From Bdellovibrio bacteriovorus (lineage in GTDB: Bacteria; Bdellovibrionota; Bdellovibrionia; Bdellovibrionales; Bdellovibrionaceae): a stretch of DNA of 64,000 bases. The position numbers and the translations under genes were made by a program. The stretch spans positions 62,001-126,000 of the forward strand of contig NZ_LUKE01000001.1 of assembly GCF_001592735.1 (NCBI RefSeq). The letters are read 5' to 3'. Below, in pieces: positions 9,080 to 16,770 of this stretch (position 1 is the first letter of the stretch; each line of letters opens with the position of its first letter). The notes under the pieces are model-generated. The model had not been told where the DNA came from. It saw nothing but the letters and a program-made list of their open reading frames with translations, and searched no databases.

Positions 9080-9591
9080 TTTAGAACGTCCTTTATCTTT
9101 TTAATAACTTCCCACTCACCAAAAAGATCTGCATATTTTTTAACCCTGTTCAGGTCAAGCTGAGGAACGGCAAGCAGCTGTTGAATATCGGCTTTATCTT
9201 GAAGTTCGCGCGAAGGATCGTTTTTGTAAGCTTGAATTTTCAGACCAATTATATCTTCTGCCTTAAGCACGTAGACCCCTAGGGCAGAGTTTAATACCGC
9301 TTCTTTAAGCATTTCTTGGCTTAAAGGGCGATTGGCAAGAAGAATATCAATAAAACCCGGTCCACTAAATTGCAAAACTTCGGCCGATTCGTACTGGAGC
9401 TTATAACCTTTTTTGGACAGCAGCGCTTTGATCGCCTCTTTCTTCGTACCATCAGCAAGAAAATCGATGTCCGCCGTCGCACGATGATAACCATATACGG
9501 CTAAAGCAAAACCGCCAATCAACGCGTGAGCAATCCCATCGGCTTCTAAAATTGCATGCGCTTCATTAAGAGTTTTTCTAAGGTTGATCAC
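9076..9591 (-). CDS. Nucleotidyltransferase (DUF6036 / AbiEii-like)
   Basis: A 171-aa protein with a pol-beta-type nucleotidyltransferase core: ALIGGFALAVYGYHRATADIDFL shows the GG helix and the DxD metal-binding pair; FIDILLA gives the third acidic residue. A Lys-rich helix follows (EDIIGLKIQAYKND). This matches the minimal nucleotidyltransferases grouped as DUF6036 or AbiEii-like, some of which are toxins in type IV toxin-antitoxin pairs. It is 9 bp downstream of the large propeller lipoprotein gene and overlaps a 35-aa ORF by 4 bp. Confidence 0.7.
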   Translation of the reverse strand: MINLRKTLNEAHAILEADGIAHALIGGFALAVYGYHRATADIDFLADGTKKEAIKALLSKKGYKLQYESAEVLQFSGPGFIDILLANRPLSQEMLKEAVLNSALGVYVLKAEDIIGLKIQAYKNDPSRELQDKADIQQLLAVPQLDLNRVKKYADLFGEWEVIKKIKDVLK

Positions 9592-9600
9592 TTTTAAATC

Positions 9601-12594
9601 CTACCAACGTCGTCCCGGAACATCAACCCGGAAGCTTTCAATAAATCCACCATCACGTTGCGTAACATAGACGGTTTTTCCATCAATGCCTCCAAATACA
9701 AGATTGGTTGGATGTTGGCCGTTGACGGAAATTTCTTGCACCAGTTCCCCTTGCGCAGAAATTTTGGCGATAACACCTTTGCGAATGCGCGCGACATAAA
9801 TATTATCTTCGGCATCCACCTTAAGACCGTCAATTTCATGGCCTTTGAATTGGATTAACACTTCCGGATCCGTCAATTTATCGGCAATTTTAAAGCGATA
9901 GATTTTATTTGTACGAGAATCACCTAAAATGAGGGATCTTTCATCGGCACTTAAATCAATGCCGTTAAAAACTTCTTTTCCCTCATAGATCACCTCGGCT
10001 TCGCCGTTTTCAACACGCCAAATGCGACTGGATTTGTTTTTCCAGTTTGGATCTGACAAATAAAGCACTTCATTTTTAGACACGACAATGTCATTGGGCT
10101 GGCTCATACCGACGTTCTCGACATACGTTTCGACTTCTTTTGTTTTTGGGTCGATCGTCAAAACTTTGTGCCCGACATAATCAGCCACATAAATACGACC
10201 TCGCGGTGAAATCGCCGTGGCGTTCCCGACACTTCCTTGCGGCAAGCTTACAAACTTTTGACCCTGGCCTGACGGATTTACGATACCCACTGTTCCCTTT
10301 TCGCCAAAGTTCACCGCGAAGATATTTCCTTGCAGATCCACCGAAGGCCCTTCGATCCCAAAACCAAACTGGCCCATTTCTGATAACGGTCTGCTGATAA
10401 AAAGATCTTGGGGTATTTCAACAAAGCTTGACGGATTTCTTTGCCCCACACGCTCTAAATACTGCTCGCCCAAATAATATTTAGTTCCCGGCGCACAATC
10501 GCCGTTCATGTATTTTTTTGCTGGCTTATAAATTTCATAATAGCCGGGCATTTCTGACGGACGAGTATTGATCACTAATACTTCGTCTTTATTAGGAATC
10601 GCCCCGCAAGAGTTTTTATTGCGATCACGGATTTTCAAACTGGGTGAAGATTGCAGTTTGATACGGTACACGTCCCCCGGGATGATGGTTTTAATTAAAG
10701 TGTCTAAGTCCGCCACCACTTGGCGATAGCCGGCATCATTAGCTAAAAGATCAGCGGCATTCCCGGGCATAGGACGATCCACCCCCAAAGCGTGAGTGCG
10801 CTGATGGATGCGGCTTTCTTTTAAGTTTCCGGGTAAAAACCAGCTGTCTTGTTTAAGCATGTAATGCGCAACCGTGTGATCTTTTTCATCCTCGCCCATT
10901 TCTGGGGCTAAGTTAAAGTTGGAGTGACAACCCATGCAGTGACGCTCCACTAAGTTCTTACGAATGTTTGTTAAAAGCGCCGCATTTTTAGAAGACGCTT
11001 TAATCAAACCAATAAGTTCTTGGATGTCTTCCTCACTGCGGCTGTCGCAAGGTTCAGGCATGCGCACGGTGGGTGAATCATCTTTATCAATTCTTAAGAT
11101 CGAAGCATTTTTATCTTCCACCACCCATAAAGAACCATCTTCAGCGACCGTCATCCCCACCGGTGCCCCTTGCGGGCGAACTCCCCCCACGCCGTACCAT
11201 CCGGTGATCAGCTCTTCAAACTGCACGCCTTTGACGGATTGTTCAACGTCGGAAGTGACAAGCTTACGTCCACTGCAGTTTTGTCCGTAACTAAGAGCAT
11301 TGGTATTGGCCACGGGAAAACCTTTGTCATCCACCCGCGCAAAAGCAATACGCGAACCTGTGGGCATATAACCATGCCATGTCACTAGCACCGTGCCTTT
11401 CAGCTCAGGAAAGCGGTCGGAGTTATAATATTTTAGATCCAGCGGTGAAGAATGCGGAGGAAACAACGTCAACGGTGGTTGATACGCGATCGATGCTTGG
11501 CCCGCACACAGATTTTTGTATTTGGTGTTTTTATTTAAGAAATCTTTAAAGTCCGGGCTGACACTGCGGTTGTTATAACAATACGGCCAACCATAGTTCA
11601 TGCCCTTTTTAATCGAATTAAGTTCTTCATTTGGTTGTGCGGGATCCGGAAAATCCCGCGCATTTTCTCCTTGCAGGAAAGCATAACCTTCATTGGGATA
11701 CATCGGATGAGTTAACATCGCGACACTGTTACGCAAACCCGTGGCTATCACTTCCATCGCGGGATTTTTATCCACCGCCGTGAGGGTTTTAAAAATCTTT
11801 CCCTGCTGTGGCGTGTATTTCCAAATCGCGGCGGTGGGCCGCGCTGATTCCGCCGCATAACAGCTTCCATCCGGACTTAAGTGCGCGCCACACGCATCCG
11901 TGGGTGCACCAATGTTAACGTAAATAGCGCCGTTGCGATCAAAGACGAATTGTTTTAAGGGATGAATGTTTTTAGCAATGGATTGTCCTGTCGGCATTGT
12001 AAAGGCCATGCCCGGCAGGTCTTTGATCACGACCTCCACAGTTTGCGCCGGCGTTCGTGAAAGTGGATTAAAGCGGAAGATCTTATCTTGAACGCCGACG
12101 TAAGCTTTACCATCGGGTCCAAATGCCAAGCCATGAGGGTAATCTAGTTTTTCTAAAAGGGTGCGCAAGGTGTATGTGCCACCTTCGCGTTTGATTAAGA
12201 TAATGCGTCCATTATTACGAACCCAACCACCAAAATCGGCGAGTAAAAAATCTTTCGTCCCCGTGATTGGGACAATCGTGCGTGGAGCAATCAAACCCTG
12301 CTCTTGCCCAGCCACGATCCCGACACAATATCCTGAACGCGTGCTGATCGAAACGCGCGGTAATTTAACTTCGCCCTGCCCGCAAGTTTCTTGAGTAATT
12401 TTATAACCACTGATGTGACTGCCACTGGCGACAAAGCGAGACTTATTATCCCAACCGCCGACAAAGTCCGTTTCATAGTACGGAGATACGGCCTCACCAC
12501 TAGCGAGCTCTTTTACAGGAGTCATTTTTGGGCCGGTGTGCGTGCAGGAAGCCAGGATAAAAATAGAGGCTAAAATCAGGTTCGTTTTTTTCAT
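9601..12594 (-). CDS. Propeller-haem-propeller lipoprotein (sugar dehydrogenase-like)
   Basis: About 997 aa. The ATG at 12594 is chosen because it opens a lipoprotein signal (FILASC lipobox, Cys 16); an upstream GTG adds only low-quality sequence. Order: a PQQ-dependent sugar-dehydrogenase-like beta-propeller (roughly 60-530; GLAFGPDGKAYVG, GMNYGWPYCY), a single c-type haem motif (CMGCHS, about 555), a linker, and a second NHL/SMP-30-like propeller (about 740-997; NATAISPRGRIYVADY). It probably oxidises a sugar-like or alcohol substrate at the cell surface and passes electrons through haem; substrate unknown. Confidence 0.7.
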   Translation of the reverse strand: MKKTNLILASIFILASCTHTGPKMTPVKELASGEAVSPYYETDFVGGWDNKSRFVASGSHISGYKITQETCGQGEVKLPRVSISTRSGYCVGIVAGQEQGLIAPRTIVPITGTKDFLLADFGGWVRNNGRIILIKREGGTYTLRTLLEKLDYPHGLAFGPDGKAYVGVQDKIFRFNPLSRTPAQTVEVVIKDLPGMAFTMPTGQSIAKNIHPLKQFVFDRNGAIYVNIGAPTDACGAHLSPDGSCYAAESARPTAAIWKYTPQQGKIFKTLTAVDKNPAMEVIATGLRNSVAMLTHPMYPNEGYAFLQGENARDFPDPAQPNEELNSIKKGMNYGWPYCYNNRSVSPDFKDFLNKNTKYKNLCAGQASIAYQPPLTLFPPHSSPLDLKYYNSDRFPELKGTVLVTWHGYMPTGSRIAFARVDDKGFPVANTNALSYGQNCSGRKLVTSDVEQSVKGVQFEELITGWYGVGGVRPQGAPVGMTVAEDGSLWVVEDKNASILRIDKDDSPTVRMPEPCDSRSEEDIQELIGLIKASSKNAALLTNIRKNLVERHCMGCHSNFNLAPEMGEDEKDHTVAHYMLKQDSWFLPGNLKESRIHQRTHALGVDRPMPGNAADLLANDAGYRQVVADLDTLIKTIIPGDVYRIKLQSSPSLKIRDRNKNSCGAIPNKDEVLVINTRPSEMPGYYEIYKPAKKYMNGDCAPGTKYYLGEQYLERVGQRNPSSFVEIPQDLFISRPLSEMGQFGFGIEGPSVDLQGNIFAVNFGEKGTVGIVNPSGQGQKFVSLPQGSVGNATAISPRGRIYVADYVGHKVLTIDPKTKEVETYVENVGMSQPNDIVVSKNEVLYLSDPNWKNKSSRIWRVENGEAEVIYEGKEVFNGIDLSADERSLILGDSRTNKIYRFKIADKLTDPEVLIQFKGHEIDGLKVDAEDNIYVARIRKGVIAKISAQGELVQEISVNGQHPTNLVFGGIDGKTVYVTQRDGGFIESFRVDVPGRRW

Positions 12595-12742
12595 AAAGTC
12601 ATCATTAGACGGGGTCGTTAACGGGTCATTAGATAATGCTGCGCTTCTTGGCACTGTCTAATGTTTTTACACCTTATAAGACACCTATTTGAGTCCTAGC
12701 GGTTAAGGAATTGCAGTGTTTTTAGGGTATATCGAGGTATTC

Positions 12743-13957
12743 ATGAATTTCAGGTTTTTATTCATCGCTATCGCTCTTTTGACTCTGTCTGCCTGTGGTG
12801 ACTCCGGCAGCAGTGCGCCCCCGGAAATTAAAGAATACGTGATCAAAGGCGACCCGGATGAGTTTATCGCAGGGGCCACGCTTGATACCACAAGCCCTTA
12901 TAATGCCGACAACGTCCAACAGCTTAGCAATTATTCGCTGATTTCGCTGATTGAATTTGCGCAAAAAGGCGCGCCAGATAAATACACTTCAAAAGAAGAG
13001 TTACAGGAAAAGAACTCAAACAAAGAAACAGACACTGCTCCGGAAAGAAAAACTTACCGCTTAAATATTAAACCCGGCCCGGGCACAAAGTTTATCGGCA
13101 CGGTCGAAAACCTAGGGGCAGAGTTTGAATTTACTCCTGATAACAACGGACACCTGCAACTCACCCAAGTAAAGGGCGATAAACAAACGATGGCGGTGAG
13201 AACCCTGCACTGGAGTCAAACCCCCGATAAATCCACTATCAGCATTCTTTTTTCCTATGAAAACGCAGACTCTGGTAAAGGGATCGCGGCCATTTACTTT
13301 AAAGCGGACTCTGTTCAAAAAAAGATTCCACTGTATGACAAAGTCTATCAATACCTAGCCGGAGCTGGTGTCGGCATTGCCTGGAATCAAGAAAAAACCT
13401 TAACGGTCAAATCCTGTGGTGCCAACGTCAATGAAGCTTGGGCAAAAATCGGTGTCGAAGCTTGGAGCAAAGCCTTAGGAAATCGCCTGAAGCTGAGTTA
13501 TGAAAAATCCACCACCTACGCGCCTTTTAGTGATTTAAATCAGCGCTGCATTTATGCGTTAAATATTTACGACAAATCCCCGGGCAACGCAAACCTTGGG
13601 ACCACGCCAAGTATTTTAGATCTAAACTCTGGCGAAATCATCGATAGCGATGTGATCATCTTTAATGCCGCCTTTAAAACTTTGGAACAGAAGTATAAAG
13701 ATGCTGGTTACCAAGATCTTCAAGTCCAAAGCGCACTAAAAAAAGACGAAAGCATCACCTACACGCATGAGTTGGGTCATTTGCTAGGTTTGCACCATAA
13801 ATTTGACGGAACTCAAAGTATTATGTCTTATGATTTTAACACCACGGTGTTAACAAATTACGACATCAAAGCTATTCAGACGCTTTATCCACGGGATGAG
13901 TACTCTGAGAGGACGAAGGTGACTTCGACGGGAAAGCCTCTAAATAAAAAGAAATAG
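12743..13957 (+). CDS. Metzincin zinc protease lipoprotein
   Basis: A 404-aa lipoprotein (LSAC lipobox). The ATG at 12743 is preferred since GAGG lies 6 bp upstream and it starts the signal directly. Near residue 342 is HELGHLLGLHH, the HExxHxxGxxH zinc site of metzincins, with a Met-turn SIMSYD after it, as in matrixin-type M10 peptidases. The first 200 residues are a non-catalytic domain of unknown type. It is likely a surface or periplasmic protease. Confidence 0.8.
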   Translation: MNFRFLFIAIALLTLSACGDSGSSAPPEIKEYVIKGDPDEFIAGATLDTTSPYNADNVQQLSNYSLISLIEFAQKGAPDKYTSKEELQEKNSNKETDTAPERKTYRLNIKPGPGTKFIGTVENLGAEFEFTPDNNGHLQLTQVKGDKQTMAVRTLHWSQTPDKSTISILFSYENADSGKGIAAIYFKADSVQKKIPLYDKVYQYLAGAGVGIAWNQEKTLTVKSCGANVNEAWAKIGVEAWSKALGNRLKLSYEKSTTYAPFSDLNQRCIYALNIYDKSPGNANLGTTPSILDLNSGEIIDSDVIIFNAAFKTLEQKYKDAGYQDLQVQSALKKDESITYTHELGHLLGLHHKFDGTQSIMSYDFNTTVLTNYDIKAIQTLYPRDEYSERTKVTSTGKPLNKKK

Positions 13958-13971
13958 CTCCCGCCGATACC

Positions 13972-14442
13972 TCAGTGCAAAATTTGGTTGCCGACGACGC
14001 TGATGGAATCTTCAATTTCTTCCGGGCTGGCATCGCGCACACTGATGGCTTCGATTTCAAAAATAAGATCTTGTCCCGCCAATGGATGATTACCATCAAG
14101 ATAGGCAAAAGAATCCATCAGCTGCAAAATTTTATAAGTGCGCATCGTCCCTGTTTTACTGCGGATGGTAACGCTAGTGCCAACTTTGAAATTGTTGGGC
14201 AATTTATTTTTAGGAAAAAGAATAACTTTTTTTGGATCATATAATCCGTAAGCTTCTTCTGCGGATAAAGAGATAGAGCGGCGTTCGCCCTTACGCAAGC
14301 CTTGCAAACCTTCGGCAAGACCTTTTAATACAACACCCTCGCTTGTCGAGGAATTTAAAACATCACGATTAAACGTGGTGCTGATAACCTGTCCTGCTTT
14401 GTTCTTTAAAAGACAATTGAAGGAAATGACCTGAACACTCAT
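13972..14442 (-). CDS. slyD: SlyD-like FKBP peptidyl-prolyl isomerase
   Basis: A 156-aa protein with a split FKBP domain (residues 1-68 and 125-150) and an inserted insert-in-flap chaperone domain between. The segment LDGNHPLAGQDLIFEIEAISVRDA closely follows the SlyD signature. The His/Cys-rich metal-binding tail of E. coli SlyD is absent; the protein ends at GNQILH. It acts as a cytoplasmic folding helper and proline isomerase. Convergent with the metzincin gene, 14 bp apart. Confidence 0.8.
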   Translation of the reverse strand: MSVQVISFNCLLKNKAGQVISTTFNRDVLNSSTSEGVVLKGLAEGLQGLRKGERRSISLSAEEAYGLYDPKKVILFPKNKLPNNFKVGTSVTIRSKTGTMRTYKILQLMDSFAYLDGNHPLAGQDLIFEIEAISVRDASPEEIEDSISVVGNQILH

Positions 14443-14739
14443 GCGTTTCCTTTCGATAGATTGTGAACACCTATAAAGACAGAGAACTCACAAATAAGAT
14501 AGTCCTAAAGCGACATTCTTAAAAGTTATGTAATATCTCGACGAAAAGCGGTCTTTAATGAGAATGCCTACGGCTCAAGTCGTTCTGGGACGATGTGGGT
14601 TTTATTTTTCAATAAAAGCATTCGGCTCTATCTATCGACGCGTGAATGTGGTCTTCTAGTTACACAAGTCGTTCACACAGTTCATTAGATGTCCTTTTGT
14701 CTTCTGCGAATGGCACCTGAAGCTTTCAAGGAGGCATAT
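14443..14739 (+). other. 297-bp gene-free leader before the RRM gene
   Basis: No protein-like frame on either strand. It must hold the divergent promoters of slyD and the RRM gene. A weak AT-only hairpin (TTTTAT...ATAAAA near 14610-14626) is visible. Long 5' leaders are common in cold-shock genes, but nothing here proves one. Confidence 0.3.
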
Positions 14740-15042
14740 ATGGGAAAAAAATTATACGTAGGAAACCTGTCTTTTAATGTTGATTCAAATCAATTAACAG
14801 ACGCATTTTCAGAGTTCGGTACAGTCGATTCAGCAAATGTTATCACCGACCGTGATACAGGTCGCAGCAAAGGTTTTGCATTCGTTGAGATGTCAACAGA
14901 TGGCGAAGCCCAAACTGTAATCCAAAAGCTAAATGGCATGGACCTTTCAGGCCGCGCCATGAACATCTCTGAAGCTAAACCACAAGCGCCTCGCGAAGGT
15001 GGTGGTGGCTACCGCGGTGGTTCTGGCGGACGTCGTTACTAA
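14740..15042 (+). CDS. RRM RNA-binding protein
   Basis: A 100-aa protein with a single RNA recognition motif: RNP2 is LYVGNL and RNP1 is KGFAFVEM. The tail is Gly/Arg-rich (GGGGYRGGSGGRRY), as in cyanobacterial and proteobacterial RRM proteins and eukaryotic glycine-rich RNA-binding proteins. The ATG at 14740 has AAGGAGG about 7 bp upstream, so upstream in-frame starts are rejected. The gene-free leader of about 300 bp and the strong terminator suggest a monocistronic, possibly temperature- or stress-regulated gene. Confidence 0.9.
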   Translation: MGKKLYVGNLSFNVDSNQLTDAFSEFGTVDSANVITDRDTGRSKGFAFVEMSTDGEAQTVIQKLNGMDLSGRAMNISEAKPQAPREGGGGYRGGSGGRRY

Positions 15043-15075
15043 ATTTTAAATTTCAAGAAACGTTGTTGTTTGCAG

Positions 15076-15108
15076 TGGTCGACCTAAAAAGTCGGCCATT
15101 GTTTTTTT
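15076..15108 (+). terminator. Intrinsic terminator of the RRM gene
   Basis: TGGTCGAC and GTCGGCCA pair as an 8-bp stem (one G-U) around a 7-nt loop and are followed by TTGTTTTTTT. It lies 34 bp after the RRM stop codon. Confidence 0.85.
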
Positions 15109-15121
15109 ATCTGGAATTGAC

Positions 15122-15877
15122 TCATGGGCACCCCGTCACGTCTGGAATTTCGTTTTGCTGTAAGCAGTCCTTATAATAAGGCGAGCAACGCAAGCGCAGA
15201 TGGAAATGCGTATCGTGTCCCGCGGTCGGCCAAAGGCGTCTTAGGATTTCTTTATCAATCGGGTTATTAATAATTCCGCGATCCTTCGCCCAGCCACATA
15301 AATACGCTTTAATAGTTGGATGCACAAATATCATATACACCGCAGGTAAAGACCGGCCGCCGACCTCCATCTCTTGTAAAATTAAAATGCGCCAGAAGTC
15401 CCAGTTTTTTTGCGGATCAAATTTTTCACTGACCGTGCCATCTGGATTTAAAACAGACCCATAGCGAGTTTGTCCCATGTAATAGACATCGCCATCGAGT
15501 CCATTTTGATGAGACTTGTGGGGACCATAGGCCCCGCCATGCTCTTGGGCGATACTGCCTATATGAATTTTATAATCGGGCGAAAAATATCTAACGTAAA
15601 AGGCACTGGCATTAGTTAAAAGTGAGATCATGATCCCCGCCCCCCAACTGGCGTCGGGCGAATTCACTCTGATAAAGCCATCCCCTTGTGCAGGCAAAAG
15701 CACTCCATTTTCTAAACTGCCATATTGGTAGCTGACGGTGCCGTCAGGATTACGAATCTCTCGGGTTTGTGCCGGACCGACAGCGTGCCCAGGACCGGTG
15801 AGATCCAACCATGGACTGTCTGCAAAGGTTGTGGAGGAAAAACTTATTATAAGGATGGCTGCAATCACACGCTTCAT
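15122..15877 (-). CDS. mepA: MepA-like penicillin-insensitive murein endopeptidase (M74)
   Basis: A 251-aa secreted protein (signal peptide 1-19). Zinc-ligand segments of peptidase family M74 are visible: GPHKSHQNGLDGDVYY (His and Asp) and GHDTHFHLRLRC. MepA cleaves D-alanyl-meso-diaminopimelyl cross-links in periplasmic peptidoglycan. In a predator it could serve wall remodelling of itself or of prey; that is inference. The Cys-rich end resembles other MepA proteins. Confidence 0.85.
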   Translation of the reverse strand: MKRVIAAILIISFSSTTFADSPWLDLTGPGHAVGPAQTREIRNPDGTVSYQYGSLENGVLLPAQGDGFIRVNSPDASWGAGIMISLLTNASAFYVRYFSPDYKIHIGSIAQEHGGAYGPHKSHQNGLDGDVYYMGQTRYGSVLNPDGTVSEKFDPQKNWDFWRILILQEMEVGGRSLPAVYMIFVHPTIKAYLCGWAKDRGIINNPIDKEILRRLWPTAGHDTHFHLRLRCSPYYKDCLQQNEIPDVTGCP

Positions 15878-15934
15878 GCAGCCATATTACTTTAAAACTT
15901 GGACCTTTGGGGTTTCATCTGGGAAATGTGTTAT

Positions 15935-16747
15935 CTACCAAAGTTTTGATTCCACCGAGAAATAAACAAACACTCCCCGCTCATGCTCTGTCGCTGAAGG
16001 CCCTAACCCTAAAATCGCGCCTAAACCGGGAACGATCTCGGTGTCTTCACCCACGTCAAAGGCGGTTCTGATTCCAGGCACCAAAAGATATGTGCTGGCG
16101 CTTTCTTTTTCCCCCTCACCGATCACGGACTCTTCGCCGTTCATGACAAACTCTAAAAGCAGATTGGTTTTGGGAGTGACGTTATAAACCGTGCTCGTGC
16201 CAAAGTTAAACCCGAATAAGGACGCTTTATTGTCTAAACTGTTTTTGGCATCCGGCGTATACGTAAAACCCATGTTCCAGTGATTTGTCCAACGATCATT
16301 GAGGGTGATCGATACCGATTGGTTGAACTGCATTCCGACAGCGCCGTTCCCTTGGCCTTTTTTATAATCACCCGTGGGAGTGATTAAAGAAATCCTGGGC
16401 GCCATGGCGATCATGTCGGTATTTACTAGTTGATAGCGATAATTTAAAAGCACGTCGCCCAGGCCGGTTTGCTCATCACCAGTTGCATCCATGGATTTTG
16501 CCACCGGAATGACGTAAGAAAACTGATGAGTCTGACCGCCCATAGGAATTTCATTCGTAAAAGAATAATTCCAATCTTTCGTCAGGTCAGACTGCTGCCA
16601 GCCCTGAATAAACTGCACCACGCCTGGATCTTGATTATAGGCTTCTTCGATAAGAAAAGAATTATCTTTCACCACCTCTGCCGCCAACGCCATCGATGCT
16701 GAACTTAAAATACCAAAAAGTCCTACAGCCAGAACGCCAAGATTCAT
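15935..16747 (-). CDS. Outer-membrane beta-barrel transporter-like protein
   Basis: A 270-aa protein with a signal peptide (cut near ALAAE). Alternating hydrophobic/aromatic strands (YSFTNEIPMGGQTHQFSY, VLLNYRYQLV, VSITLNDRWTNHWNMGF) and a terminal aromatic Trp suggest an outer-membrane barrel, of the kind annotated as MetA-pathway/phenol-degradation or generic transporter. GGAGG lies 5 bp before the ATG. It is 23 bp downstream of the histidine kinase start region only by convergent numbering; no functional link is claimed. Confidence 0.6.
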   Translation of the reverse strand: MNLGVLAVGLFGILSSASMALAAEVVKDNSFLIEEAYNQDPGVVQFIQGWQQSDLTKDWNYSFTNEIPMGGQTHQFSYVIPVAKSMDATGDEQTGLGDVLLNYRYQLVNTDMIAMAPRISLITPTGDYKKGQGNGAVGMQFNQSVSITLNDRWTNHWNMGFTYTPDAKNSLDNKASLFGFNFGTSTVYNVTPKTNLLLEFVMNGEESVIGEGEKESASTYLLVPGIRTAFDVGEDTEIVPGLGAILGLGPSATEHERGVFVYFSVESKLW

Positions 16748-16770
16748 ATCGCCTCCACGCTATATCTATA

